Shown piece by piece: positions 23,378-32,676 of a DNA stretch of 64,000 bases (position 1 is its first letter; each line of letters starts with the position of its first letter). Below the pieces are notes generated by a model. It was given only the letters and a program-made list of their open reading frames with translations, searched no databases and was not told the DNA's origin. Made by a program: the position numbers and the translations under genes. This DNA is from JADCGM01 sp943368345 (GTDB lineage Bacteria; Pseudomonadota; Alphaproteobacteria; Sphingomonadales; Sphingomonadaceae): NCBI GenBank assembly GCA_943368345.1, contig CALRKY020000015.1, forward strand, positions 13,028 to 77,027, read 5' to 3'.

Positions 23378-25300
23378 ATGGCCGAACCCCCTATCTCTGA
23401 CCGTTTTTCTGAGGAGCAATCGGCCTACGCCGTGCGCGGGCGGGACGCCCCCGACCTGGAAATGGGCACAGCCGCGATCCGGAATGTGTTGAAAACATTA
23501 CCGCCGCGACCCGGTGTCTACCGGATGGTCGATGCGGGCGGCGAAGTCCTGTATGTCGGCAAGGCCAAAAGCCTGAAGTCGCGTGTCGGCAATTATGTCC
23601 AGGTGACGCGGCTGCCACGACGGTTGCAACGGATGGTCGCCCTGACCCGGGGGATGACGATTGTCACTACCGCAACCGAGGCCGAGGCCTTGCTGCTGGA
23701 GGCGCAGCTGATCAAACGGTTCCGGCCGGCCTTCAATGTGCTGCTGCGCGATGACAAAAGCTTCCCGTTCATCTTCCTGCGGGAGGATCATGCCTTTCCC
23801 CGCATTTCCAAACACCGGGGTGCCCGCACCGGCAAAGGCATATTCTACGGACCCTTTGCCAGCGCCGGTGCGGTCAACACCACGCTGAACGCGCTCCAGA
23901 AAGTATTCCTGCTCCGAAGCTGCTCCGACAGTTTCATGGCCAATCGGTCGCGGCCCTGCCTGCTCCACCAGATCCGGCGGTGCAGCGCGCCCTGCACCGG
24001 GCGAATCGATGACAACGGCTATGCCGAGCTGGTCGCCGACGCGAAGGCGTTCCTCGGCGGCAAATCGCAGGAGGTGCAGCGGAAACTCGGCGCGGCGATG
24101 GAGGAAGCTGCCGCAGGCCTGGATTTCGAGCGGGCAGCGATGGTCCGGGACCGGTTGCGGGCGCTGACCTATGTGCAGAGCCAGCAGGCGATTTCCGCCG
24201 GAGAGTCCGCCGACGCCGATGTCATCGCGCTGGCATCCAATGCCGGACAGATCTGCATCCAAGCGTTTTTCGTGCGCGGCGGCCAGAATTGGGGGCACCG
24301 GGCATTTTTCCCGGCCCATACCGCCGAAATGGACGAGGACGAGGTGCTGCTATCGTTTCTCGGTCAATTCTATGACGACATGCCGCCACCGCGCGAATTG
24401 CTGCTCGACCGAACCCTGGCGGAAGCGGAGTTGCTGGCAGAGGCGCTGAGCGAGCGTGCCGGTCGGCGCGTGATGATCCGCTGCCCCCAACGCGGGGCCG
24501 CAAAACGCACCGTCGATCAGGCCCGGCGCAATGCCGTCGAAGCACTTGACCGCCGCCTTGCCGAGGGGGCGACCCAGACACGGCTGTTGCGCGAAATGGC
24601 GGAGCTGTTCGACCTTGGCAGTCCGCCACAACGGATTGAAGTTTATGACAACTCCCACATCATGGGTACCAATGCGCTCGGTGCGATGATCGTCGCGGGG
24701 CCGGAAGGGTTCCGCAAATCCGCCTACCGCAAGTTCAATATGAAGGACGATGCGATTACCCCGGGCGATGACTTTGCGATGATGAAAGCCATGCTGACGC
24801 GTCGCTTCGCCCGACTCGAGAAGGAAGACCCGGATCGGACCGGCGGCGAATGGCCCGACTTGCTGCTGATCGACGGTGGCAAGGGGCAATTGTCGACCGT
24901 GATGCAAGCGCTCGGCGAACTCGGCGCGCATGATGTGAACGTGGTCGGCGTTGCCAAGGGGCCGGACCGTAGTGCCGGCCGGGAGACCTTTCACCTCGTC
25001 GATGGCCGGGAACTCACCCTGCCGGCCAACGCCCCGTTGCTGTTCTACCTGCAGCGCCTCCGCGACGAGGCGCACCGCTTTGCGATCGGCGGGCACCGGG
25101 CCAAGCGCGCCAAATCCATGGTCACTTCACCGCTCGATGACGTCCCGGGCATCGGCCCGGCGCGCAAACGCGCCCTGCTGATGCATTTCGGTACCGGCAA
25201 GGCGGTGAAAGCGGCGGGGCTCGAGGCGCTTGAGAAGGCTCCGGGCATTTCCAAACTGATGGCAAAGACGATCTACGAACATTTCCACCCGATCAGTTGA
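23378..25300 (+). CDS. uvrC: Excinuclease ABC subunit C
   Basis: UvrC of 640 residues makes the two incisions of nucleotide excision repair. In order: a GIY-YIG nuclease domain (about 42-125; PPRPGVYRMVDAGG, VLYVGKAKSLKSRV), a cysteine cluster (CSDSFMANRSRPCLLHQIRR), a UVR motif binding UvrB (about 236-265), the RNase H-like endonuclease domain (VYDNSHIMGTNALGAMIV), and tandem helix-hairpin-helix motifs at the end (DVPGIGPARKRALLMHFG). Length and order are normal. It stands alone, followed by a GST gene. Confidence 0.97.
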   Translation: MAEPPISDRFSEEQSAYAVRGRDAPDLEMGTAAIRNVLKTLPPRPGVYRMVDAGGEVLYVGKAKSLKSRVGNYVQVTRLPRRLQRMVALTRGMTIVTTATEAEALLLEAQLIKRFRPAFNVLLRDDKSFPFIFLREDHAFPRISKHRGARTGKGIFYGPFASAGAVNTTLNALQKVFLLRSCSDSFMANRSRPCLLHQIRRCSAPCTGRIDDNGYAELVADAKAFLGGKSQEVQRKLGAAMEEAAAGLDFERAAMVRDRLRALTYVQSQQAISAGESADADVIALASNAGQICIQAFFVRGGQNWGHRAFFPAHTAEMDEDEVLLSFLGQFYDDMPPPRELLLDRTLAEAELLAEALSERAGRRVMIRCPQRGAAKRTVDQARRNAVEALDRRLAEGATQTRLLREMAELFDLGSPPQRIEVYDNSHIMGTNALGAMIVAGPEGFRKSAYRKFNMKDDAITPGDDFAMMKAMLTRRFARLEKEDPDRTGGEWPDLLLIDGGKGQLSTVMQALGELGAHDVNVVGVAKGPDRSAGRETFHLVDGRELTLPANAPLLFYLQRLRDEAHRFAIGGHRAKRAKSMVTSPLDDVPGIGPARKRALLMHFGTGKAVKAAGLEALEKAPGISKLMAKTIYEHFHPIS

Positions 25301-25351
25301 AGTCTGGCGCGTCCCAACTACTGTGTGTTTCTCATACGAAAGGCCGACTTG

Positions 25352-26059
25352 ATGATCACACTCTACACCGCCGCAACTCCGAACGGGTACAAGGTCGCGG
25401 TCGCGCTGGAGGAAATGGGGCTGCGCTACACGGTGCAGCGGATCGACATTCAAAAGGGCGAACAGAAGCAACCGGCCTATCTCGCCATCTGCCCCAACGG
25501 TCGCATCCCGGCGATTGTTGATCATGATATCGGTGACGGCTTTGCGGTGTTCGAGAGCGGGGCCTGCCTGACCTATCTAGCTCGCAAGACCGGTATGCTC
25601 ATGCCCTCAGACCCACAAGGCATGAGTCGGGTTGAACAATGGTTGATGTTCCAGATGGGTGGCGTCGGCCCGATGATGGGTCAGGCCAATGTGTTTTTCC
25701 GCTATTTCCCGGAAAAAATTCAACCCGCCATCGACCGCTATCAGGGCGAATGCCGCCGCCTGTTTGGGGTGCTGGACCGGCATCTGGCCGCGCATGAATA
25801 TCTGGCGGGTGATTATAGTATCGCCGATATCGCCAATTGGTGCTGGGTCCGCACCCACAATTGGTCCGGGGTCAGCATCGACGAATTCACCCACCTCCAA
25901 CGCTGGCTGGCCGCGATTGCCGCCCGCCCCGCCGCCCAGCGCGGCATCATGGTCCCGGAAGACATCAGCAAGCGCATGGAAGGCAACAAGGCGGAGGCCG
26001 AGAAGCGCTTTATTGAGGGCGCACAGTCGCTTATCGAAACCGGCAAATCGAAAGGCTGA
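25352..26059 (+). CDS. Glutathione S-transferase family protein
   Basis: This protein of 235 residues has an N-terminal thioredoxin-fold domain (ITLYTAATPNGYKVAVALEE, then NGRIPAIVD and the glutathione-binding VFESGACLTYLA) and a helical C-terminal domain. The TPNGYK active-site wording points to the Nu-class/YfcG-YghU type, which act on disulfides and peroxides. The start at 25,352 is chosen because it places the first beta strand directly at the N terminus. A MAPEG gene follows on the same strand, suggesting a small detoxification cluster. Confidence 0.9.
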   Translation: MITLYTAATPNGYKVAVALEEMGLRYTVQRIDIQKGEQKQPAYLAICPNGRIPAIVDHDIGDGFAVFESGACLTYLARKTGMLMPSDPQGMSRVEQWLMFQMGGVGPMMGQANVFFRYFPEKIQPAIDRYQGECRRLFGVLDRHLAAHEYLAGDYSIADIANWCWVRTHNWSGVSIDEFTHLQRWLAAIAARPAAQRGIMVPEDISKRMEGNKAEAEKRFIEGAQSLIETGKSKG

Positions 26060-26127
26060 GCGATCTTTACTTGTAACGAACCTTTGATGCGCTAGGCTCC
26101 CCCCGCCACAATATGGGGGAGATTCAC

Positions 26128-26532
26128 ATGGCGGATTACAAATGGACCACATTGGTGCTGATCCTGGCGCTATTGTCCTATGTCCACGCGACGATGAAGG
26201 TTGGCAGCGCCCGCGCAAAATTCGGGGTCAAGGCACCGGCGACAACCGGCAATGAGGATTTTGAACGGGTGTTCCGCGCCCACCAGAACAGCGTTGAACA
26301 GATGGTGATGTTCGTGCCGCTGCTGGCACTGGCGGCCATGACCTGGGGAGATATGTGGGCCGGCATCTACGGCCTGACCTACAGCGTTGGCCGAGTGCTC
26401 TATACCGAAGGCTATGCCAAGGCCGCCGAGAAGCGCGGTTTCGGTTTCATGCTGTCGGGCGGCGTGTCGCTCGGCGTGCTGGTTGGGATCATCATCACGA
26501 TCTTGCTGCGCCAATTCGGTATCGGCGCTTAG
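26128..26532 (+). CDS. MAPEG-family membrane protein
   Basis: This 134-residue protein has four hydrophobic helices. The MAPEG signature is clear: FERVFRAHQNSVEQMVMFVP with Arg, Asn and Glu spaced as in membrane glutathione transferases. Such proteins conjugate or reduce hydrophobic substrates with glutathione. The ATG at 26,128 is preceded by GGGGGAGA. It lies 68 bp after the GST gene, and its stop touches that of the convergent nitroreductase gene. Confidence 0.88.
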   Translation: MADYKWTTLVLILALLSYVHATMKVGSARAKFGVKAPATTGNEDFERVFRAHQNSVEQMVMFVPLLALAAMTWGDMWAGIYGLTYSVGRVLYTEGYAKAAEKRGFGFMLSGGVSLGVLVGIIITILLRQFGIGA

Positions 26533-27204
26533 TCAGATGCCTCTGAACTCCGCGAACTCGTTGAGTGGCGCCCGCTGCGTCTCCAGCTGGTTCGCGGGGT
26601 CGGTATCGTCCTTCCACCCGATGGCCATGCCGGTGAACAGCATCCACTCGGCGGGTGGCTTCAGGAAGTCCGCGATGGTCTGGGGATAAATCGCCCAGCA
26701 TTCCTGCGGGCAACTGTCGAGCCCCTCCTCCCGCAACAGCAGCATGACATTTTCCAGATACATGCCGAGGTCGGACCATTGCGGCGGCCCCATGTAGCGG
26801 TTGACGTAGCAGAACAACGCGACCGGCGCGTTGAAGAACATGAAATTGCGCGCAAACCACTGCATCCGCGCCGCCCGATTCTCCCGAGGGATGCCGAGTC
26901 GGGCGTACAGGTCCTCACCGACCTGGAACCGCCTCGCCTGATAGGGTTCCCCGAGCGATTTGGGGTAAATATCATATTCGGTTGGTTCACCCTTCGGCGC
27001 TTCAAACACCCGCTTGGCGACGATCTGTTTCAACTGCTGCAACTCGTCGCCGCCAATCACATACAGGTGCCAGGGCTGCAGATTGCCACCCGACGGGGCA
27101 CGGGCGGCGCGTTCCAGTACGCGGCGCAACACATCGCCATCCACGGGCTTGTCGAGGAACCCGCGAACCGAGCGGCGGCTGGCAATTGCGTCAGAAACTT
27201 TCAT
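26533..27204 (-). CDS. Nitroreductase-family flavoprotein
   Basis: This 223-residue FMN enzyme reduces nitro compounds, quinones or similar substrates with NAD(P)H. The FMN-binding start SDAIASRRSVRGFLDKPV, RAPSGGNLQPWHLYVI and the C-terminal GLDSCPQECWAIYPQTI with MAIGWKDD are typical of the family. The ATG at 27,204 begins the domain; the frame continues upstream antisense to pgsA, but that part is an artefact. Physiological substrate unknown. Confidence 0.9.
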   Translation of the reverse strand: MKVSDAIASRRSVRGFLDKPVDGDVLRRVLERAARAPSGGNLQPWHLYVIGGDELQQLKQIVAKRVFEAPKGEPTEYDIYPKSLGEPYQARRFQVGEDLYARLGIPRENRAARMQWFARNFMFFNAPVALFCYVNRYMGPPQWSDLGMYLENVMLLLREEGLDSCPQECWAIYPQTIADFLKPPAEWMLFTGMAIGWKDDTDPANQLETQRAPLNEFAEFRGI

Positions 27205-27255
27205 GGTCGTCCCGTATCTGTTGAGCGCAGCGAAACGATAGCCTAGGCTGACCCC

Positions 27256-27819
27256 ATGCTGTCCAGCCTCCCCAATCTGTTGACCCTCAGCCGGATTTTT
27301 GCAGTGCCCCTGCTGGTCGGCCTGATGTGGCAGCCCGGCTGGCTCGGCTATACGCTGGCGTTCATCCTGTTCTGCATCGCGGGCATTACCGATTATTTCG
27401 ACGGCTATCTCGCCCGGTCCTATGGCACCGTGTCGAAACTCGGGCAGTTTCTCGATCCGATCGCCGACAAGATCATGATTGCGGCGGTCATCGTCATGCT
27501 GATCCACAATGGCATCGTCCACGGCTGGTCGGTGATCGCGGCGCTGATCATCCTGCTGCGCGAGATTTTCGTGAGCGGCCTGCGGGAGTTTCTTGCCGGA
27601 TTGCAAGTGTCGGTTCCGGTCAGTGCGCTGGCCAAATGGAAGACGGCGTTTCAGATGATCAGCATCGGGGCGCTGGTCCTCGCCGGCGTTGGAACCGACA
27701 TTTTGCCGTCGTGGCTGCCGGCCTATCCAATCGGTCTCGCCAGTCTTTGGCTGGCCGCCGGGCTGACGCTGGTGACCGGCTATGATTATCTGCGCGCCGG
27801 CCTGAAGCATATGGCCTGA
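27256..27819 (+). CDS. pgsA: CDP-diacylglycerol-glycerol-3-phosphate 3-phosphatidyltransferase
   Basis: This 187-residue inner-membrane enzyme makes phosphatidylglycerol phosphate. The CDP-alcohol phosphotransferase signature DG-x2-AR-x8-G-x3-D-x3-D is complete: Asp49, Gly50, Ala53, Arg54, Gly63, Asp67 and Asp71. The PNLLTLSRI opening is typical of PgsA. It is the first gene of a tight plus-strand run with moaD, moaE and an enoyl-CoA hydratase gene (3-bp gap, then overlaps). Confidence 0.95.
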   Translation: MLSSLPNLLTLSRIFAVPLLVGLMWQPGWLGYTLAFILFCIAGITDYFDGYLARSYGTVSKLGQFLDPIADKIMIAAVIVMLIHNGIVHGWSVIAALIILLREIFVSGLREFLAGLQVSVPVSALAKWKTAFQMISIGALVLAGVGTDILPSWLPAYPIGLASLWLAAGLTLVTGYDYLRAGLKHMA

Positions 27820-27822
27820 GCC

Positions 27823-28068
27823 GTGCTTCACCTGCTGTATTTCGCCTGGGTCCGCGAGCGAATGGGCAAGGACGGGGAAACGACCCCGCTTCCGGACGAG
27901 GTGACGACGGTGGCGGAGCTGCTCACCTGGCTGACCCGGCGCGGCGACGCGGTGTTCGGGGAGACCGACCGGCTTCGGGTGGCGGTCAATCAGGTTTTCG
28001 CAAGTCTGGATACGCCGATTGCGGCAGGGGATGAGATCGCGATTTTTCCCCCGGTGACCGGCGGGTGA
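27823..28068 (+). CDS. moaD: Molybdopterin synthase sulfur carrier subunit MoaD
   Basis: This 81-residue ubiquitin-fold protein starts at GTG 27,823 and ends with the GG dipeptide (PPVTGG) that is thiocarboxylated to donate sulfur to precursor Z. The opening LHLLYFAWVRERMGKD and the DEIAIFPPVTGG end are typical. It overlaps moaE by 4 bp, giving equal synthesis of the two synthase subunits. It follows pgsA directly, an arrangement frequent in sphingomonads. Confidence 0.95.
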   Translation: MLHLLYFAWVRERMGKDGETTPLPDEVTTVAELLTWLTRRGDAVFGETDRLRVAVNQVFASLDTPIAAGDEIAIFPPVTGG

Positions 28069-28514
28069 TCACGGTTCGCGTTCAGGCCGAGGATTTCGAC
28101 CCCGGCGTCGAGATTGCTGCCCTCCATGAGCGGCGCACCGATATTGGCGCGGTTGCCAGCTTCACCGGGTTGGTCCGGGCGGACGGCGAACTCGAATCAC
28201 TGACGCTCGAACATTATCCGGCGATGACGGCGCGGGCGTTGCAGGCGATTGCCGCGGAGGCGCAGGCGCGCTGGCCATTGCAGGGCGAGACGATCATTCA
28301 CCGTCACGGTCGCCTGCTCCCCGGGGAGCGGATTGTGCTGGTCGCCGTCGCCAGCGCCCACCGTGCCGCCGCCTTTGAAGCCTGCGCCTTTCTGATGGAC
28401 TGGCTGAAAACCAAGGCACCATTCTGGAAGCTGGAACAAGCGGGCGACACCCGCCGCTGGGTCGACGCCAAGGCCGAAGATGATATCGCCACAGACCGAT
28501 GGAGACTGGGATGA
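28065..28514 (+). CDS. moaE: Molybdopterin synthase catalytic subunit MoaE
   Basis: This protein of 149 residues is the large subunit of molybdopterin synthase. Visible family motifs are TDIGAVASFTGLVRADGE, the EHYPAMTARAL helix, IIHRHGRLLPGERIVLVAVA, and FLMDWLKTKAPFWKLE with the active-site lysines. It begins with GTG overlapping the moaD stop. Its own stop overlaps the ATG of the following enoyl-CoA hydratase gene (ATGA), so all are one transcription unit. Confidence 0.95.
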   Translation: MITVRVQAEDFDPGVEIAALHERRTDIGAVASFTGLVRADGELESLTLEHYPAMTARALQAIAAEAQARWPLQGETIIHRHGRLLPGERIVLVAVASAHRAAAFEACAFLMDWLKTKAPFWKLEQAGDTRRWVDAKAEDDIATDRWRLG

Positions 28515-29293
28515 CACGGGAATTCTGCGCCACCGAACGCGACGGCCATATCCTCACGGTGACGATCAATCGCCCGGAGCGTATGAACGCCCTGCATCCG
28601 CCTGCCAATGCCGAACTGGCGCAGGTATTTGATGAATTTGCCGCCGATCCCGACCTGTGGGTGGCGATTCTCACCGGTGCAGGGGACCGGGCCTTTTCCG
28701 CCGGGAATGACTTGCGCTGGCAGGCAGAGGGAAACCGGCTGACCATTCCAGATACCGGCTTTGCTGGTCTGACCTCGCGGTGGGACCTGACAAAGCCGGT
28801 GATTGCCGCGGTCAACGGCGTTGCGATGGGCGGCGGGTTCGAAATCGCGCTGGCCTGTGACCTGATCATTGCCTCTGAGACCGCGACATTTGCCCTCCCA
28901 GAGCCGAAGGTCGGTCTGGCGGCCTTGGCGGGCGGTCTGCACCGCCTACCCCGCCAAATCGGCTTAAAACGCGCCATGGGCATGATCCTGACCGGGCGGC
29001 ATGTCGGCGCGGCTGAAGGACAACAATTGGGCTTTGTGAACGAGGTGGTGGCTCCCGCTGACCTGATGGGTGCAGCACGGCGCTGGGCGGCCATGATTGG
29101 CGACTGTAGCCCGATGTCGATCCGAGCGTCGAAGTCAGCGGTGCACACCGGGCTTGATGAGGCGACCCTGCGCGCCGCCTATGAAACCCAGATGAGCTAT
29201 CCCGCCGTCGGTGCCATGCTGCGCAGCGAGGATTTCCGAGAGGGGCCCATGGCCTTCGCGCAAAAGCGCAAACCGGTCTGGGCTGGCCGCTGA
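28511..29293 (+). CDS. Enoyl-CoA hydratase/isomerase family protein
   Basis: This 260-residue crotonase-fold enzyme has VTINRPERMNALHPPANAEL at the N terminus, the first oxyanion-hole segment DRAFSAGNDLRWQAEG, and VAMGGGFEIALACDLIIASE carrying the second. It has the family's normal length. The likely role is hydration of trans-2-enoyl-CoA in fatty or amino acid breakdown. The start overlapping the moaE stop is chosen. A hairpin terminator follows. Confidence 0.9.
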   Translation: MTREFCATERDGHILTVTINRPERMNALHPPANAELAQVFDEFAADPDLWVAILTGAGDRAFSAGNDLRWQAEGNRLTIPDTGFAGLTSRWDLTKPVIAAVNGVAMGGGFEIALACDLIIASETATFALPEPKVGLAALAGGLHRLPRQIGLKRAMGMILTGRHVGAAEGQQLGFVNEVVAPADLMGAARRWAAMIGDCSPMSIRASKSAVHTGLDEATLRAAYETQMSYPAVGAMLRSEDFREGPMAFAQKRKPVWAGR

Positions 29294-29314
29294 CGGGACT
29301 GGCGCGGACAAACC

Positions 29315-29342
29315 AAGGGCCACCGGTTACCCGGTGGCCCTT
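29315..29342 (+). terminator. Rho-independent terminator after the pgsA-moaDE-ech unit
   Basis: A 12-bp perfect GC-rich stem (AAGGGCCACCGG and its complement) with a 4-nt loop lies 22 bp after the enoyl-CoA hydratase stop. The T run after it is short, so termination may be partial. Confidence 0.7.
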
Positions 29343-29544
29343 TGCATTGTCGTTGCCTCGGAAGGCGACTTATGCCGGCATCCCCGTTGTGGACGTCCGG
29401 ACCGCATTCCCGGCTTGATGACAATGAGACACTGGACCACCTCCTTCCGCAAAGTTTCGACGGCAATGAATATGGCGCGCAATCAGCAGCTTGCCTAGGG
29501 GTGAAATACCGGCGAACGTCACCGGCAAATGGGGGGACGATCAA

Positions 29545-31083
29545 ATGGGCAAAATCATCAGCGGCGACCGTGTTTTGGGCCTGGACCAGCTCAATGACCG
29601 CGCCGCCCGTGCCGCAACCGGCCTCGCATCGCTCGGGGTCAAACGCGGCGACCTGATCGCTCTTTACCTCAGAAACGACCTGCCGTTTTTTGAAGCGACC
29701 TTCGCGGCCGGGCTGCTCGGTGCCTACCCGACACCGGTCAACTGGCATTATGCCGAAACGGAGGCCCGCTATCTGTTTGAAAATTCGGGGGCCCGGGCGA
29801 TCATCATCCATGCCGACCTGATCCCGGCCATCAGGGACGCGCTGCCACAGGGAGTCCCGGTACTGGTGGTGGCGACGCCGCCGGAAATTGCCGCAGCTTA
29901 CGGTATCGATGCCGCGCCTGTCCCGGACGGCATGATCAACTGGGCAAGCTGGCTGGAAGGGTTCGCGCCCTTTGCCGCACCGCAGGCCGACGCTCCCGGG
30001 ACGGTCATCTACACCTCCGGCACCACCGGTCATCCCAAGGGCGTCCGACGCAACCAGCCAACGGCAGAGCAGATGGCAATGTCCCGCAAAGTCGGGGCAC
30101 ATTCCTTCGGGTTCGCAGGCTGGCTGGACTGCCCGGATCAGATCATCACGGTGATGACCGGCCCGATGTATCACTCCGCCCCGAACAGCTACGGCATCGC
30201 GGCAGCGCGCCTGGGGGCCACTGTCATCCTGGAGGCCCGGTTCGACCCGGAAGAATTGCTGGCGATGATCGAGCGCGACCGGGTGACCCATATCCACATG
30301 GTACCGATCATGTTCAGCCGGCTCCTGCGCCTGCCCGCCGAGGTCAAGGCCCGCTATGACCTCAGCAGCCTGAGGTTCGTGGTCCACGGCGCCGCCCCCT
30401 GCTCGGTGCCGGTCAAACGGGCGATGATCGAATGGTGGGGACCCGTGATCAACGAATATTACGGCTCTACCGAGGTTGGCATCGTCGTGACCTCAACGTC
30501 CGAACAATGGCTGGCTCACCCCGGCACAGTCGGCCTGCCGATTGACGATGCCGAAGTCCGGATCATCGATGCCGACAACAACAGTCTGCCACCTGGCGAA
30601 ATTGGGGAGGTGATCGCCCGCATCGTGGGCACCGCCGATTTTACCTACCACGGCGACGACGCCAAACGGGCGGCATCCGAGAAAGTCGGGCTGATCACCC
30701 CCGGCGACATCGGCTATCTGGACGCCGACGGGTTCCTCTACCTCTGCGACCGCGCCAAGGACATGATCATTTCCGGCGGCGCGAACATCTATCCGGCGGA
30801 GATCGAGGCAGAATTGCAAAAAATACCCGGCGTCGCCGATTGCGCTGTCTTCGGCATTCCGGACGAGGATTTTGGGGAAGCGGTTTGCGCCGCGGTGCAA
30901 CCCCTGCCGGGCGCGACCCTATCAGAGAGCGACGTCCGCACCCATCTCCGGGGCCTGATGGCGAGCTACAAGGTGCCAAAGCGCGTGGACTTCCACATCG
31001 AGCTTCCCCGCGAAGACTCAGGCAAAATCTTCAAGCGGAAGCTGCGCGAACCCTTCTGGGTCGGCCTCGATCGACGCATTTGA
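29545..31083 (+). CDS. Acyl-CoA synthetase (AMP-forming), substrate unknown
   Basis: This protein of about 512 residues belongs to the ANL superfamily, which activates carboxylic acids as acyl-AMP and then acyl-CoA. It shows the P-loop TVIYTSGTTGHPKGVRRN, the NEYYGSTEVG segment, the hinge region GDIGYLDADGFLYLCDRAKD with MIISGGANIYPAEIE, and the C-terminal catalytic Lys in EDSGKIFKRKLR. The start MGKIISGD (29,545) fits relatives that begin near 'geiisg'; an earlier ATG at 29,491 is possible. The preceding crotonase gene suggests a lipid or aromatic acid pathway, but a terminator separates them. Confidence 0.88.
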   Translation: MGKIISGDRVLGLDQLNDRAARAATGLASLGVKRGDLIALYLRNDLPFFEATFAAGLLGAYPTPVNWHYAETEARYLFENSGARAIIIHADLIPAIRDALPQGVPVLVVATPPEIAAAYGIDAAPVPDGMINWASWLEGFAPFAAPQADAPGTVIYTSGTTGHPKGVRRNQPTAEQMAMSRKVGAHSFGFAGWLDCPDQIITVMTGPMYHSAPNSYGIAAARLGATVILEARFDPEELLAMIERDRVTHIHMVPIMFSRLLRLPAEVKARYDLSSLRFVVHGAAPCSVPVKRAMIEWWGPVINEYYGSTEVGIVVTSTSEQWLAHPGTVGLPIDDAEVRIIDADNNSLPPGEIGEVIARIVGTADFTYHGDDAKRAASEKVGLITPGDIGYLDADGFLYLCDRAKDMIISGGANIYPAEIEAELQKIPGVADCAVFGIPDEDFGEAVCAAVQPLPGATLSESDVRTHLRGLMASYKVPKRVDFHIELPREDSGKIFKRKLREPFWVGLDRRI

Positions 31084-31102
31084 TCGCACTGATGGGGCCG
31101 CC

Positions 31103-31456
31103 TCAGCCCGCCAGTTCTGCGAAATGACCGAGCACAACCGATGCCGCATAGGGCTTGGTGACATGGCGGCTGTTGGGCAGTTTCCGGGGTTTGTCGCTCG
31201 TTGAGCTCATGGCGTAAACCACCAGCACATCGGGGTTGAGCGCGCGGGCGCGGTCCGCGATGGCCCATCCGTCGAGAAGTCCGGCCAGGCGGATATCGGT
31301 AAACAGCCAGCCAAAACGCGGATCGGAGGCCTCAAGCGCCGCCATTGCCTCCCGCCCGTTGGCGCATTGCACGACCTCATGCCCGGCAGCCTGCAGGTCG
31401 TTCACCAGCGCATCGCGCTGCAACACATCATCCTCAACGACCAGCACACGGGTCAT
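31103..31456 (-). CDS. Single-domain response regulator (CheY-like)
   Basis: This protein of 117 residues has only a receiver domain: acidic pair Asp9-Asp10, phospho-acceptor Asp54 in FTDIRLAG, the Ser/Thr switch in YAMSSTSD, and the conserved Lys in HVTKPYAA. There is no DNA-binding or enzymatic output domain. The ATG at 31,456 opens the first beta strand; the longer frame to 31,606 runs towards the tRNA. Many alphaproteobacterial receivers of this kind end phosphorelays. No kinase is adjacent, the nearest being at 34.8-36.1 kb. Confidence 0.9.
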   Translation of the reverse strand: MTRVLVVEDDVLQRDALVNDLQAAGHEVVQCANGREAMAALEASDPRFGWLFTDIRLAGLLDGWAIADRARALNPDVLVVYAMSSTSDKPRKLPNSRHVTKPYAASVVLGHFAELAG

Positions 31457-31576
31457 GATGACGATTTGATATTGTTGATCCAAAGTCTGGGCACGCGTCG
31501 TTCCCCCGCCGGCCATGCGATTACACCTTAACCCGCGTCGGCAGGTTCGTCGAATCACGCGATGCAGAGGATGGGA

Positions 31577-31651
31577 TGGTGGGCCCGGAGGGATTCGAAC
31601 CCCCAACCAAGCCGTTATGAGCGGCCAGCTCTACCATTGAGCTACAGGCCC
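31577..31651 (-). tRNA. tRNA with CAT anticodon, probably tRNA-Ile2
   Basis: The minus strand folds to a 75-nt tRNA with an encoded CCA: acceptor GGGCCTG pairing CGGGCCC (one U-G), D arm GCTC...GAGC, anticodon loop CTCATAA, T arm with TTCGAAT. CAT anticodons belong to initiator Met, elongator Met or lysidine-modified Ile2. The GGGCCTGTAGCTCA start is the usual Ile2 form and differs from initiator tRNA, so Ile2 is preferred. If so it needs TilS to read AUA. Confidence 0.85.
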
Positions 31652-31665
31652 CACCGGGCGGGGCG

Positions 31666-32655
31666 TTACCGCGTCGCGTCCGCCGCTTCAAGAACCTCGT
31701 CAGCAGTGGCCGGGGTGACGCCGCGCTTGGCGAGGAACCCGAACACCGAATCGAACCAGCGATAAAACAGCCGAAGGTCCGCCGCGTCGCGGACATAGGG
31801 GGTATGGCCCGGCTCCACCGACGGCGAGTGAAAGGAAATGCTGAACAGCCTGAGATCGGTATCGAGCAAGACGCGCAACGCCTCCAGCGCATCCGCAATC
31901 GGGATGCCTTCCGGGGTCAGCGGAACCCGGCTCAGCAACCCCGTTCGGGCGAGCAGGCTCCTGACCCGACGCCCCCCTCGCCGATACAGAGGTTTGCCAA
32001 GATTGCGCAGGCCGCCAACGAAGGTCGTGGTGAGAGGCACTTCCAGCACCCGTCGTTCCTTGCCGGTCCAGTGCGGGACTGAAGGTTGGTGAACAAAATT
32101 CGGCCCGCCTTCGTCGGAATAGTCAAAGAGGGGCCGGACCGAGGTGTCCATCCGGTACCCAAGCATGTCGAGCAGCGCCTCGCTATTCGGGCCGATCCCA
32201 TATCGCCCCGCCCGGAAGACCCGTGGCTGCACATCAAAGCCGGATCGGATCGCCAGGGTCAGCGCGGCGAGCTTCGCATATTCCAGCGATTTCGGGAGAT
32301 TGCCGGCAAAGCTGGTGACCGGTTCCAGCACTTCGGTAAACGGCGGATTGACCCAAGCGTGCAGCTGCGCGCCAATTTGACATTCCCCGGCCTCCAGAAA
32401 CCCGCGGAGCACCTCAACGCTTTGCGGTGTCGATGCGACCGGATAGTCGACAAGATAGGTCGGCGTGATCCCGAATCCGCGTAGAACCCGGTGGGCGTCC
32501 GGCAGCGCGCGGATCGCCTGAACTGACCCGGCATCCCGGCGCCGTGGTTCGGCCCAGTCAAACTCCTCCTCGGTATCGACAAACACCGCGACCCGGCGAC
32601 CAAAGTTGTCGGGGAATGGGATGTGGAGGGACGGTGGCGGCGCAAACATCGCCAA
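31666..32655 (-). CDS. Polysaccharide deacetylase-like (WalW-type) protein
   Basis: This 329-residue protein reads like the NodB-fold deacetylase relatives called WalW, found near polysaccharide genes. VAVFVDTEEEFDWAEPRR holds the first acidic motif, GITPTYLVDYPVAST follows, and CQIGAQLHAWVNPPF carries a histidine where the metal site lies. VFRAGRYGIG and ISFHSPSVEPGHTPYV are the later conserved blocks. No signal peptide is visible. Substrate unknown. It stands apart from other sugar genes, 227 bp after the LysR gene and separated by a strong terminator. Confidence 0.8.
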   Translation of the reverse strand: MAMFAPPPSLHIPFPDNFGRRVAVFVDTEEEFDWAEPRRRDAGSVQAIRALPDAHRVLRGFGITPTYLVDYPVASTPQSVEVLRGFLEAGECQIGAQLHAWVNPPFTEVLEPVTSFAGNLPKSLEYAKLAALTLAIRSGFDVQPRVFRAGRYGIGPNSEALLDMLGYRMDTSVRPLFDYSDEGGPNFVHQPSVPHWTGKERRVLEVPLTTTFVGGLRNLGKPLYRRGGRRVRSLLARTGLLSRVPLTPEGIPIADALEALRVLLDTDLRLFSISFHSPSVEPGHTPYVRDAADLRLFYRWFDSVFGFLAKRGVTPATADEVLEAADATR

Positions 32656-32676
32656 CGAGCATTAGCGGTGGCGCGG

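Noticed and set aside
27205..27831. Upstream extension of the nitroreductase frame
   Set aside because: The extension is antisense to pgsA and Gln/Arg/His-rich. The nitroreductase domain begins exactly at the ATG at 27,204.
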